Notes: generated by a model from the sequence alone, not told the origin. 64,000 bases of DNA from Fictibacillus aquaticus (GCF_002245695.1 NZ_NOII01000001.1:868001-932000), one strand, 5' to 3'. Positions 1-8,222 are shown, counted from the stretch's first letter. Numbers and translations: made by a program.

Positions 1-130
1 GCGCCATATATTCATTCGTACTCTCGGTCTCAATAAAGCCTAGTGCATTCACATAAAAATCCTTTGCGGCATTTAAGTCGGTCACATTCATCGTGACACG
101 CGCCACGCGGATAATGTTGTAATCCATCAT
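1..130 (-). CDS. hpaD: 3,4-dihydroxyphenylacetate 2,3-dioxygenase, N-terminal fragment
   Basis: Only the first 43 residues lie in the window; the gene runs off the left edge. They begin MMDYNIIRVARVTMNVTDL and continue AAKDFYVNALGF, which is the beta-alpha-beta start of a vicinal-oxygen-chelate (VOC) domain as found in extradiol ring-cleavage dioxygenases. The assignment rests mainly on context: it follows hpaB by 8 bases in a leftward operon that supplies the other homoprotocatechuate pathway enzymes. Family knowledge: HpaD opens the ring of homoprotocatechuate between C2 and C3 with Fe(II) or Mn(II). A GGAGG-like ribosome site lies just upstream (AGGAGGAAGC). Another VOC enzyme cannot be ruled out from the fragment alone. 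Confidence 0.72.
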   Translation of the reverse strand, partial: MMDYNIIRVARVTMNVTDLNAAKDFYVNALGFIETESTNEYMA

Positions 131-138
131 GCTTCCTC

Positions 139-1614
139 CTACACCCCGGTATAGTTATGATTGCTTGTTTTTACACGGTTCAAAAACTCTTGAACCATCT
201 CTTTGTACGGATCTTTGTTAAAAGAATCATAGTAGATGTTGGACATGCGGGCAGGGTCGCCGAAGAAGTAATATTCATACAGCGCCTGTCTGCCGCCGAA
301 TGAGCTGAGAGAAATGTCCCACGCGAGACGGAATAGCTGGACACGTTCAAAGCCGTCTATTTTCGCCCCCTGCGTATAGCGATGCACGAGTGGTCCGATG
401 TCTTCCGCGTTGAAATCCGCTTCAGTCGGAATACCCATCAAACCGGATGCACCGAGAATACGTACGATCTCTACCATGCGCTGATACATTTTCGGATACC
501 AGTTGCGCGCTGCATTAAGCGGAGCAAAGTCGGGAGTCATGTTCCCGTACTTGTCAATGCTTGCGTTTTGCTCGGCACGATACAGATGAGAGCGCATCGT
601 TTCAAGTATGAGCATTACTTCAGATGCTTTTTCCTTCACGTGAGGAAACACGTCAATTCCGATGGCGTCCATCATGCTTAAGATCACACCTAGAACAAAC
701 TCAGTCTTCACCGTATTCTTAGCGATTACTTGATGAGCCATGTGCACGATTGCGTTTGTCTCTACATATGTTCTGTTGCAGATGTCCGAGCTTCCGCCCA
801 CGAATACGCGGTCCCAAGGCACAAGTACATTATCAAACACCACGATTGCGTCACTTTCCTCGAAACGAGAGCTGAGCGGGTGGTCCCACTGGCTCTTGCC
901 TTGATCAAATGACTCGCGGCAAAGGAATTTTAACCCTTCTGTATTATTCGGAAGCGCAAACGCCATCGCGTAAGGATCATCTTCTGATGATGCTTTGTTT
1001 AGCGTTGAAGGGAATACAACGATTTCATCTGTCACTCCTCCAAGTGTAGCAAGAAGGCGTGCGCCTTTCACAATGATGCCGTCCTTATTTTTCTCTACAA
1101 TCCTTGCACTGAGATACGGATCATTCTGTTCGGACTGCTTCTTAGAGCGGTTTGTCTGCGGATGGATAAGAGTGTGTGTTAAGCTAACGTCATTCTCCCG
1201 GCAATAGTCATAATAATTACGGGCGTTTTCCGCAAACATCGGATCACTTTGGGCAAAAAAGCTTTCAGCCGTACCGAACGCCATCACGCTTGTGTTTAAA
1301 TAGTCAGGCGTGCGGCCCATCATCCCGCCTGTATAGCGAGCCCACTCGGAGATCATCTCACGGCGGCGCACGAGATCATCGACCGTTTTTGGAGCGATGA
1401 AGGAAAGCCCCACTTTGTCACCTGTTTTTTCTGACGTGTAGAGCATCTTGTCTGCTTTCTCATGCTGGAGGTCATACAGGCTGGCAATGGATGTGACAAT
1501 GTTTTTGAACGCCGGATGGTTCGGAACATCATCCACCTTCTCGCCATGAATCCAAACGTTATTTTTCGCTGCTTTCAACCCTTGTATATATTGTTCCCCA
1601 GTGCGTGCAGGCAA
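139..1614 (-). CDS. hpaB: 4-hydroxyphenylacetate 3-monooxygenase, oxygenase component
   Basis: 491 residues, typical for the flavin-diffusible two-component HpaB family. It hydroxylates 4-hydroxyphenylacetate to homoprotocatechuate using reduced FAD delivered by a separate reductase (HpaC). The family's substrate-site residues appear present: R101 and Y105 in GRTPDY, and H147 in LTHT. The start is TTG at 1614, preceded by AAGGAGGGATTTC at good spacing; no better ATG exists. It sits 12 bases after hpaE and 8 bases before hpaD, so it is co-transcribed. No HpaC-type reductase gene is visible in the window, so it must come from elsewhere in the genome or beyond the left edge. Confidence 0.93.
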   Translation of the reverse strand: MPARTGEQYIQGLKAAKNNVWIHGEKVDDVPNHPAFKNIVTSIASLYDLQHEKADKMLYTSEKTGDKVGLSFIAPKTVDDLVRRREMISEWARYTGGMMGRTPDYLNTSVMAFGTAESFFAQSDPMFAENARNYYDYCRENDVSLTHTLIHPQTNRSKKQSEQNDPYLSARIVEKNKDGIIVKGARLLATLGGVTDEIVVFPSTLNKASSEDDPYAMAFALPNNTEGLKFLCRESFDQGKSQWDHPLSSRFEESDAIVVFDNVLVPWDRVFVGGSSDICNRTYVETNAIVHMAHQVIAKNTVKTEFVLGVILSMMDAIGIDVFPHVKEKASEVMLILETMRSHLYRAEQNASIDKYGNMTPDFAPLNAARNWYPKMYQRMVEIVRILGASGLMGIPTEADFNAEDIGPLVHRYTQGAKIDGFERVQLFRLAWDISLSSFGGRQALYEYYFFGDPARMSNIYYDSFNKDPYKEMVQEFLNRVKTSNHNYTGV

Positions 1615-1626
1615 AGAAATCCCTCC

Positions 1627-3141
1627 TTAATTTTTCGCTTCCGCTTCCGCCGTTTTCTTTTTCTTTCCGAATTGCTGGATATGATGATCATTGAGCGCCA
1701 CATGGATCACCTTCAATTCGGTGTAAAATTCGAATGCATAGTGCCCGCCTTCGCGGCCGATGCCAGATGACTTGCTGCCTCCGAACGGAATTCGAAGATC
1801 GCGCACGTTCTGCGAGTTCACCCAAAGCATCCCTGCTTCAACGGCTCCGGCAACACGGTGCCCTTTTTTCATGTCATTTGTCCAAACATAGCCAGCCAGT
1901 CCGTATTTCACATCATTAGCCATCTCGATGACTTCTTCCTCTGACGAGAACGAGATCACTGACAATACAGGTCCAAAGATTTCTTCCTGAGCAACGGTCA
2001 TGTCATTTTTTACTCCAAGTAGCAATGTAGGCGGCACGAAGTTTCCTTTTGAAAGACTCGAAGGTACCTCAGCAGCATAAACTTCTGCACCTTCAGATTT
2101 TGCAATTTCCAAATACCGCTTCACATTTTCATAGTGTTCTGTATGAATGAGCGGACCGACTTCTGTGTCGCTATGCGCAGGGTCTCCTACGATAATGTTA
2201 TCGACTCTCTCTTTTAATCTCGCGACGAACTCATCCTTGATAGACTCTTGGATGAACAAACGGGAATTCGCCGTGCAGCGCTCTCCGTTAAACGAGAAAA
2301 TACCCCATACGCAAGCATCGAGAGCCCGATCCATCTCGCAGTCTTCGAAAACGATGATCGGCGATTTTCCGCCTAGCTCCATCGAAAAGCGCTTCAGTGC
2401 GTCAGCTCCGTTTTTCATAATTTCAGAGCCTGTTTTTGTTTCACCTGTGAAGGAGATTAGCTGAACGTCAGGATGAGCAACAAGTGCAGCTCCCGCCGTC
2501 TCACCAAATCCGTGGACGACGTTGAACACGCCTTCAGGCAGCCCTGCTTCATGCACAATTTCTGCTAGCTTGTTAGCCGTTAGAGGCGACCACTCGGCAG
2601 GTTTCAAGATTACCGTATTGCCCGTAGCGAGCGCTGGTGCGACCTTCCATGTTTCAAGCATGAACGGAGCGTTCCATGGTGTGATCAGCCCTGCGACTCC
2701 CACCGGTTTATGCACGGTGTAGTTCATAAACTCGTCGTCCACATGATATGCTTCTCCGACCATGCGGTTTTTTACCATCTCCGCATAAAAGCGGAAGTTA
2801 TCGGCAGCACGGCCGACCATCTTTTTTGTCTGCGCGATCGGCAGACCCGTATCGAGTGATTCGAGCAGTGCGATCTCTTTTATGTCACGGTCGATAAGCT
2901 CGGCAATTTTATAGATGTGCTTCATCCGTTCGTCAAGCTTCATCCTGCCCCAAGGACCTTTTTTGAAAGCTTGTTTGGCTGCCGCAACAGCTCGGCTTAT
3001 GTCCTCTTGCGCCCCTTCTGAAACGTTATTTATCGTCTCATTTGTAAAAGGATTCATGTTAACAAACGTCTCTCCGTTTACCGATGGTACGAATTCTCCA
3101 TTAATATAGAGTGCAATTAGTTCAGGAACGGCTGGCTTCAT
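1627..3141 (-). CDS. hpaE: 5-carboxymethyl-2-hydroxymuconate semialdehyde dehydrogenase
   Basis: 504-residue NAD-dependent aldehyde dehydrogenase. Catalytic features are complete: N157 in TPWN, the general base E255 in MELGGKSP, and nucleophile C289 in FNGERC. It oxidises the ring-cleavage semialdehyde (CHMS) to the dicarboxylic acid in the homoprotocatechuate pathway. Specificity is inferred from operon context, since ALDH sequences alone do not fix the substrate. The ATG is preceded by GGGGGGAAAGAGA and overlaps the end of hpaG by 20 bases, implying translational coupling. The C-terminus carries a Lys/Ala/Glu tail that looks dispensable. Confidence 0.9.
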   Translation of the reverse strand: MKPAVPELIALYINGEFVPSVNGETFVNMNPFTNETINNVSEGAQEDISRAVAAAKQAFKKGPWGRMKLDERMKHIYKIAELIDRDIKEIALLESLDTGLPIAQTKKMVGRAADNFRFYAEMVKNRMVGEAYHVDDEFMNYTVHKPVGVAGLITPWNAPFMLETWKVAPALATGNTVILKPAEWSPLTANKLAEIVHEAGLPEGVFNVVHGFGETAGAALVAHPDVQLISFTGETKTGSEIMKNGADALKRFSMELGGKSPIIVFEDCEMDRALDACVWGIFSFNGERCTANSRLFIQESIKDEFVARLKERVDNIIVGDPAHSDTEVGPLIHTEHYENVKRYLEIAKSEGAEVYAAEVPSSLSKGNFVPPTLLLGVKNDMTVAQEEIFGPVLSVISFSSEEEVIEMANDVKYGLAGYVWTNDMKKGHRVAGAVEAGMLWVNSQNVRDLRIPFGGSKSSGIGREGGHYAFEFYTELKVIHVALNDHHIQQFGKKKKTAEAEAKN

Positions 3142-3916
3142 TCTCTTTCCCCCCTGAGCTTACAGGCTGTGTGCGTCCATCGACGATCTTATTTTCAAGA
3201 GCGCCTAAATAGTCAATCTCAAGTCGAACTGTGTCTCCCGGGAATACGTGAGAGATTCCTTTAGGTGTTCCAGTTAAAATCACATCATTCGGTTCAAGCG
3301 TCATGAAGGAAGAGACAAACTCAATGATTTCACCGATTGAGTACATAAGATCCTTCGTGTTCCCCTGCTGGCGTAGTTCCCCGTTCACATACGTGCGAAG
3401 TTCAAGATTATTAACATCAGGAATGTCAGCGGCATCAACGAAGAATGGCCCGAGCGGTCCGAACGTATCATGCCCTTTTGCACGGACAGGCGGACGGTAG
3501 AAATTGTTGACAAAGTCACGGACCGTCACATCGTTCGCAATCGTGTAACCGCTTACATATTCCATCGCTTCTTCAGCCTTGATCTTCTTACCTTCCTTGC
3601 CAATCACGACTGCCAGTTCGTTTTCGTAGTGCATGTACGTCGCACCGTCCGGATAGAAAACAGGTGCATTATGTCCGACAAGAGAAGAATTAGGCTTAAT
3701 GAACAATACAGGTTCTGCCGGTTTTTCAAGTCCGAGTTCATCCGCATGATCGGCATAATTCAGCGCCAAGCCGATCATCTTATTCGGCTGGAACGGTGTC
3801 AGCCATGTTTGAATTTCACTTACCTGGGCACTTTTGCCAGACGTAAAAGTTATCAAATCATCTTCTACAATCCCCGTCTGTTCGCGCCCCTCAAAAATCA
3901 CTCTTGCTTTCATCAT
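3122..3916 (-). CDS. hpaG: fumarylacetoacetate hydrolase-family isomerase/decarboxylase
   Basis: 264 residues, one FAH-fold domain. The divalent-metal triad E98 and E100 (HYENELAVV) and D129 (ANDVTVRDF) is visible. HpaG enzymes decarboxylate 5-oxopent-3-ene-1,2,5-tricarboxylate and isomerise the product 2-hydroxyhepta-2,4-dienedioate. In E. coli HpaG is a tandem duplication; here there is a single domain, so one polypeptide must do both steps, form a homodimer, or act with a partner outside the window. The start ATGATG overlaps the stop of the upstream aldolase gene, and its end overlaps hpaE, so the three are tightly coupled. Confidence 0.85.
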   Translation of the reverse strand: MMKARVIFEGREQTGIVEDDLITFTSGKSAQVSEIQTWLTPFQPNKMIGLALNYADHADELGLEKPAEPVLFIKPNSSLVGHNAPVFYPDGATYMHYENELAVVIGKEGKKIKAEEAMEYVSGYTIANDVTVRDFVNNFYRPPVRAKGHDTFGPLGPFFVDAADIPDVNNLELRTYVNGELRQQGNTKDLMYSIGEIIEFVSSFMTLEPNDVILTGTPKGISHVFPGDTVRLEIDYLGALENKIVDGRTQPVSSGGKENEASRS

Positions 3917-4842
3917 CTCACTTCACTCCCTGCTTCTTTTACTAGATCATAGCTTGCCAGTACAGAACGTATTTCTTTTTGCAATGCCTCGGACGGCAGA
4001 TCCATTGGCAGTCTCAGCTTAGGAGTAATCTTGCCCATCATTCCAAGCGCAGCCTTCAAAGGTGCTGGATTTGTGTCTTTGAATAGAACATCGTTCAGAG
4101 GCATCAAATCATAATGAAGCTTTAGTGCATCTTCTACTCTGCCTGCTTCCCATGCGTTATAAACCTCGGCTACCTTGCCTGGCATAATGTTTGCTGTTGC
4201 GCTGATATAGCCTGCGCCACCGATAGCAAGCATCGGATAACAGAGCAGCTCAATTCCTGAATATAAAAGGAAGTCACGTCCGCAGTGAAGCAGTACACGG
4301 TTAATATGTTCAAAATCTTTATTTGATTCTTTTACTCCGATGATGTTTGGGCAGTCTTCGTTGAGTCTAGCGAGTGTGGCAACTTCCAGGTTAACGGCTG
4401 TGCGTCCTGGGATGTTGTAAACGATAAGAGGAATGTCTACGCTGTCTGCAATCGTTTTAAAATGCTTGTAAAGCGCATGCTGTGAGGGCTTGTTGTAGTA
4501 AGGGACGATGACCATAGCGGCATCAGCACCCATTTCCTGTGCGAGCTTTGTCAGGTGAAGTGTTTCTTGATGGTTAGTAGACCCGGTGCCAGGCACCACA
4601 GGCAAACGGCCTTTTGCTGTCCGAATTGCGGTCTCCATAACTTTTTCACGTTCACTGAGAGTGAGGGAGCTTGGCTCTCCTGTCGTTCCTGTAACTGAGA
4701 TGCCGTGGCTTCCGCTTTCAATATGCCAGTTTATAAGAGATTTCAGTGTATCATAATCGACCGACTCGTCTTCCTTAAAAGGCGTGATTATAGGGGCAAT
4801 TGATCCTCTAAGCACCCTTTTAACTTCTTCAATTTTCTTCAA
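3913..4842 (-). CDS. DapA-family class I aldolase of the hpa operon
   Basis: 309 residues, N-acetylneuraminate lyase/dihydrodipicolinate synthase superfamily, TIM barrel. Visible residues by alignment to DapA: T53-T54 in TGTTGE, Y116 in PYYNKP, Y142 and R147 in YNIPGRT, Schiff-base K171 in GVKES. The pyruvate chemistry should therefore be intact. It is the first gene of the hpa operon, where an HpaI-type class II aldolase would be expected to cleave 2,4-dihydroxyhept-2-enedioate to pyruvate and succinic semialdehyde. I infer this protein fills that step; a true lysine-pathway DapA is the alternative. The start is TTG after AAGGAGAG, and the stop overlaps hpaG. Confidence 0.82.
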   Translation of the reverse strand: MKKIEEVKRVLRGSIAPIITPFKEDESVDYDTLKSLINWHIESGSHGISVTGTTGEPSSLTLSEREKVMETAIRTAKGRLPVVPGTGSTNHQETLHLTKLAQEMGADAAMVIVPYYNKPSQHALYKHFKTIADSVDIPLIVYNIPGRTAVNLEVATLARLNEDCPNIIGVKESNKDFEHINRVLLHCGRDFLLYSGIELLCYPMLAIGGAGYISATANIMPGKVAEVYNAWEAGRVEDALKLHYDLMPLNDVLFKDTNPAPLKAALGMMGKITPKLRLPMDLPSEALQKEIRSVLASYDLVKEAGSEVR

Positions 4843-5420
4843 TCGCTTTCTCTCCTTTTCATTTGAAATAAGGCTAAATTGTAAAAGATTGTTGCTTTAG
4901 AACGATTTTTTTGTAGGAAAGTTCATTGGAATACCTCTCAATAATTCGATGCCGAGACCATGCGCAATCTTTCCATTCTCCGTTCAATTCTTTGGCTGAC
5001 TCATCATCACATACGCTTAATCTTCTTGAATACATCATTGATGGGTTGATCGGAGTGTAAGGTGCCGACTCCTCGAAAATAAAGGTGACATTTTCTTCGT
5101 GCGATGTCTTGCTGCGTAGCCTTCCTTATCCAGCGGGATGAGCGGGACAGGTGAGACCCTTTAGGGCGCGCAGCGGCAAAGGGGCTCACTTGTCCAGCAG
5201 AAAACGGCTAGCCCCTCGAGGTCAAAAGGGCAAGTGTCTAATAAGTCAAAAACCGACTTACCGGCCCCTTTCCCTTTTGCTTGTCGGGGCTGAACGAGCC
5301 GACCCGTGCTTTTCGCCACGCCCCGCGGAAAGCGTGCACCTGAAACGGAGATCAACCACTTCTCTGAATTCTTTCAAAGCAACTTGGTTTACGAAAACAG
5401 CCTGAAATGACCAGCCACAG
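4843..5420. other. Gene-free gap between hpa operon and its putative regulator
   Basis: 578 bases without a supportable gene. About 4843-5020 is AT-rich and should hold the leftward hpa promoter, although I cannot pick convincing -35/-10 boxes. From about 5028 to 5376 it is filled by a GC-rich dispersed repeat (separate entry). Open frames inside the repeat have skewed composition and no ribosome sites, so I do not call them. Confidence 0.7.
5028..5376 (+). repeat. GC-rich dispersed repeat, copy A
   Basis: The left end (TTGATCGGAGTGTAAGGTGC) and the right end (CCTGAAACGGAGATCAAC, then TTCTCTGAATTCTTT) match, in inverted orientation, the two ends of copy B at 22160-22377. The core GGTGAGACCCTTTAGGGCGC and AGCGGCAAAGGGGCTCAC is shared with copy C at 22642-22787. 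Relative to copy B this copy carries roughly 130 extra bases between about 5191 and 5318. It contains no transposase, so it resembles a non-autonomous intergenic element. Confidence 0.75.
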
Positions 5421-6077
5421 TTATGAATTCTTTTTTTCAAGAAATGCCTGCAGCGTGTTCAGTTTGTGCCTTCTGGCAAATTCTTCGATCTTCTGCTCCG
5501 ATGCTTTTTCGGACATAAGCCTGATGAGAGTTTCATGTTCTTCGATGGACTTTTTCATCCGGTCTGGTCTTAGTGCTGTCCCCTTTTTCCTTACAGAATC
5601 AAGCCTTTGCCACGTTTGCAGGATGCTTTGCAGCAAATACTCATTGCCGCAATACTGGTATGTCAGCTTATGAAACTCACGGTTATAGCTCGAAAAAAGG
5701 GGGAGATCGAGGTCTTGCAATGCTTCCGACATTCTTTCATTGAGCTTGGTAAGCTCTGAAAGCGACTGCTTTGTTACATGCCTTGAAGACAATGAAGTTG
5801 CAACACCTTCAAGTACAGCCAGCACCGACAAGGTCTCCATGTAAGCCTTCTCATTAAAGGGCGTAACAATGGCTCCGCTGTTCGGAGTGAAGGTGATCAG
5901 ACCGTCTGCCTCAAGCTGCCTTATGGCCTCCCGGACAGGAATGGCGCTTGTCTTCAATTCTCTTGCAAGCTGATCAATGACAACACGATGGCCAGGCTCA
6001 TAGCGGCTGTCTAGTATCCGGCTTCGGATAACCTGATAAGCATATTGCTGTTTGCTCATTTTGTTTGTCGTGTTCAT
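5421..6077 (-). CDS. GntR-family transcriptional regulator, FCD subfamily
   Basis: 218 residues. The N-terminal winged helix (about 10-72) has the GntR signature: two arginine-containing helices and AIPVREAIRQLEADGLI. The C-terminal FCD all-helical domain (about 78-210) has likely metal/effector ligands N132, H136, H181 and H204. FCD regulators commonly bind organic acids and control neighbouring catabolic genes, so control of the hpa operon is a reasonable inference, although a repeat element lies between them. The start at 6077 has only a weak ribosome site. A 16-bp perfect palindrome 18 bases upstream is a candidate autoregulatory operator. Confidence 0.85.
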   Translation of the reverse strand: MNTTNKMSKQQYAYQVIRSRILDSRYEPGHRVVIDQLARELKTSAIPVREAIRQLEADGLITFTPNSGAIVTPFNEKAYMETLSVLAVLEGVATSLSSRHVTKQSLSELTKLNERMSEALQDLDLPLFSSYNREFHKLTYQYCGNEYLLQSILQTWQRLDSVRKKGTALRPDRMKKSIEEHETLIRLMSEKASEQKIEEFARRHKLNTLQAFLEKKNS

Positions 6078-6092
6078 ATTCTTATGTTATCT

Positions 6093-6111
6093 GAAAATCA
6101 TATATGATTTC
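6093..6111. promoter_or_regulatory. Palindromic candidate operator of the GntR/FCD regulator
   Basis: GAAAATCATATATGATTTC contains the perfect 16-bp palindrome AAATCATATATGATTT. It lies 16 to 34 bases upstream of the regulator start, where repressor binding would block its own transcription. I did not find the same motif upstream of the hpa operon, so the link to hpa is unproven. Confidence 0.5.
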
Positions 6112-6255
6112 AACTCAATATTCTGAAAAATCACATATTAATGAAAAAATAGTAATAATGTTCTATCTGTAGCGGTTTAAGTTTACTTATGTAGTAATAA
6201 TAAGCTATTCTTAATAAATAATGAGATTTTTAGATTAAAGGGGCTAATACACACC

Positions 6256-6537
6256 ATGAACGTAAAAAATGCAATGGAAATACTGGTGGAAGAAGCATTA
6301 AACAACTATTGGAGCCAGCTTCAGCTTCCTTGCAAATGTAACATCTGCAAAACGGATGTTTACGCGATAACTTTGAACAACCTCCCTCCTCGATATATTT
6401 CCAATGAAAATGGATTGGCTTTTGTGAAAGCGGAAAATTTTGATGATCAATCGAGAGTGAATATTTTAAATCAGATTGTTAAAGCAACTGGTGTGGTAGC
6501 AGTACGGCCCTCACACGAAATAAAACCATCTTCCTGA
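6256..6537 (+). CDS. ComFB-family protein
   Basis: 93 residues. It matches the late-competence ComFB family by an N-terminal helix (NAMEILVEEALNNYW), a Cys cluster C26-x-C28-x2-C31, and the hallmark ALNNLPPRY-type segment (here ITLNNLPPRY) followed by NENG. Members in other bacteria have been described as cyclic-dinucleotide receptors; B. subtilis ComFB has no clear role in uptake. The gene stands alone with its own terminator. The ribosome site (AAGGGG) lies 11 bases before the ATG, a little long. Confidence 0.85.
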   Translation: MNVKNAMEILVEEALNNYWSQLQLPCKCNICKTDVYAITLNNLPPRYISNENGLAFVKAENFDDQSRVNILNQIVKATGVVAVRPSHEIKPSS

Positions 6538-6559
6538 TAATTCTAGAAGATGGTTTTTT
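6522..6559 (+). terminator. Intrinsic terminator of the ComFB-family gene
   Basis: AAAACCATCTT pairs with AAGATGGTTTTTT. The left arm lies inside the last codons of the gene, and the T-run follows the right arm. Confidence 0.85.
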
Positions 6560-6593
6560 GCGTTAACTCTTTCATTCCTTCCTCACTGCGGGC

Positions 6594-6623
6594 TTGATTC
6601 GAACAGATATCATATGGTATAGT
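6594..6623 (+). promoter_or_regulatory. Candidate sigma-A promoter of the cold-shock gene
   Basis: TTGATT (6594-6599), an 18-base spacer and TATAGT (6618-6623) predict a leader of about 95 nt before the cold-shock ATG. Long structured leaders are usual for csp mRNAs. An uncharacterised alternative promoter nearer the gene is possible. Confidence 0.5.
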
Positions 6624-6722
6624 AATTTCAACCATTTAGACTTTGTTTACGCTTTTCGAAAAAAGATTGACAGGTTTTATGGTAATATCGCACGACTGTG
6701 CAAAGTTTTAGGAGGCATTTAC

Positions 6723-6923
6723 ATGCAAACTGGTAAGGTAAAATGGTTTAACGCAGAAAAAGGTTTCGGTTTCATCGAAGTTGAAGGTGGAGACGATGTA
6801 TTCGTACACTTCTCAGCAATCCAGTCTGAAGGCTTCAAGTCTTTAGAAGAAGGTCAAGAAGTTGAGTTCGAGATCGTTGAAGGCGCTCGCGGACCTCAAG
6901 CAGCTAACGTTGTTAAGAAGTAA
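6723..6923 (+). CDS. Cold-shock protein (CspA/CspB family)
   Basis: 66 residues, one cold-shock domain. Both nucleic-acid-binding motifs are intact: RNP1 KGFGFIEV and RNP2 VFVHFSAI. It acts as an RNA chaperone that binds single-stranded nucleic acid. The start is the ATG at 6723, preceded by AGGAGGCATTTAC; an in-frame upstream extension lies in the leader and has no family homology. A strong terminator follows immediately, so it is monocistronic. Confidence 0.97.
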   Translation: MQTGKVKWFNAEKGFGFIEVEGGDDVFVHFSAIQSEGFKSLEEGQEVEFEIVEGARGPQAANVVKK

Positions 6924-6930
6924 TAACACA

Positions 6931-6964
6931 TATAAAAACCGGCATTTATGCCGGTTTTTTTTTA
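6931..6964 (+). terminator. Intrinsic terminator of the cold-shock gene
   Basis: AAAACCGGC, loop ATTTAT, GCCGGTTTT, followed by a run of T. Confidence 0.92.
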
Positions 6965-7200
6965 TTTCTTCTATTATTCCTTTTGATACGCCTTGATCTT
7001 TGAGAGTATTTCATTTTTGTCTTCTTCGGAGAAGATCTTCAATTTATACAGCAATTGGGTGTAATGCTCCAGCTTCAGCAAAGAACTTTCTTTGTGCCAC
7101 ATAAGAGCCCTTCTTTCCTCAAGGAAACTTTTTTCCTTTTGAAAACATTATATGCCGAAAGCCAAATAAATGTCATTCCCTCAATAAAATAAGCTCTTTT

Positions 7201-8067
7201 CTACTGAATGGTTAGTGTTGACAGCATTGCTTTGAACTCATGCTCAAGCAAATCTGACTTTACTAAATGAAGAGTGACTTTAATACCCTTGCCATCTTTC
7301 TCTGCAATCACGATATACTTTTTATTTTCGTCATTCTCTGCAAACGCCGAATAAACAGTACCCTCCATTATCTTTTCAGACCCGCTTACATCCTGAACAT
7401 TGCCGATATCTTTCAGTTCTTCTTGACTCCATTTTTTCAGTTCTTCCGCGTTATAGTCTGTGCCAAGAATTTCTATCCGGGCAAAGTTTTCCTCATGCTC
7501 ATTCGAATAAAGCAAGTCTTTTCTCGGCTCCTCTTCAGTTGACTCGTAGCTGTCGAACTTGTAAAACGCGTAACCGATGTTCCCCACCGTATAGTATCCC
7601 GTCTTTTTTACTGTTTCTCCATTAACTGTGTACACAATTTCCTTCGTTTTTTCCGGCTGTGCACTTGGAGGGGCAATAGCAGTAAATTTGATCAACTCAT
7701 ACTGTCCAGCATCATTCTTTAAATATGTGAAACTGATGGTTGTTCCTTCTGACATCGAATCGACTGCATCAAAATGCTCTCCTTTTAAGCGCAGTGCGAT
7801 TGTTTCGCCGGCAGTTTCCACTTCAATTGAGTTATTGTCAATCCTGCCGTTATAGGTTCCCTCTCCGCTCAGTGTCTCGTTTTTCTTTTCCTCATGCGCT
7901 TGCTGATTATCAGCAGGTTTGCTTTCCCCGCCATTACTGGATGCCGTTTTTTCTACTGCTGCCGGCTTTTTTACCGCTGCTTTTTCCTCTCCGCTGCTGC
8001 TGCAGCCTGCTATTATCGATAGCAGCAATGCTGCTGCACATAAAGAAACCTTTTTTCTTTTAATCAT
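7201..8067 (-). CDS. Lipoprotein of unknown function
   Basis: 288 residues from the ATG preferred here. GAGGTGATGATC precedes it; two further in-frame ATGs lie just upstream. A signal peptide ends in the lipobox IIAGC, with the lipidated Cys at 22, then a Ser/Lys/Glu-rich linker to about residue 65. The rest is soluble, with two halves: a small beta-rich segment about residues 68-130 and a segment near 145-280 with alternating hydrophobic strands. I do not recognise a family. It is flanked by terminator-like sequence and transcribed alone. Confidence 0.8.
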   Translation of the reverse strand: MIKRKKVSLCAAALLLSIIAGCSSSGEEKAAVKKPAAVEKTASSNGGESKPADNQQAHEEKKNETLSGEGTYNGRIDNNSIEVETAGETIALRLKGEHFDAVDSMSEGTTISFTYLKNDAGQYELIKFTAIAPPSAQPEKTKEIVYTVNGETVKKTGYYTVGNIGYAFYKFDSYESTEEEPRKDLLYSNEHEENFARIEILGTDYNAEELKKWSQEELKDIGNVQDVSGSEKIMEGTVYSAFAENDENKKYIVIAEKDGKGIKVTLHLVKSDLLEHEFKAMLSTLTIQ

Positions 8068-8181
8068 GATCATCACCTCATTATGATGGACGTTGTGGAG
8101 GATGCATTAGTTTCAGACGCTCGATCCTGCCCCTTATATCGTCTAAAAATTGATATATTTAATCATCATTGAAAGCTACGC

Positions 8182-8214
8182 AAAAAAAAACCGCCCTATT
8201 TGTAAGGCGGTTTT
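8182..8214 (-). terminator. Intrinsic terminator of the Pro/Gly-rich protein gene
   Basis: On the minus strand AAAACCGCC pairs with GGCGGTTTT and is followed by further Ts; it lies 9 bases after the stop codon. Confidence 0.85.
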
Positions 8215-8222
8215 CAATCTCT

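Noticed and set aside
4589-4602. GGTGCCAGGCACC palindrome inside the DapA-family gene
   Set aside because: It lies in codons for a conserved PGTG stretch and is explained by coding; it does not match the GGTACGGTACC repeat family.
5151-5440. Open frames inside dispersed repeat A
   Set aside because: Composition follows the repeat, no ribosome sites, no homology; similar frames would occur in any GC-rich repeat.
6594-6722. N-terminal extension of the cold-shock protein
   Set aside because: It is the mRNA leader; the family starts [10 protein letters not shown] with AGGAGG directly upstream.
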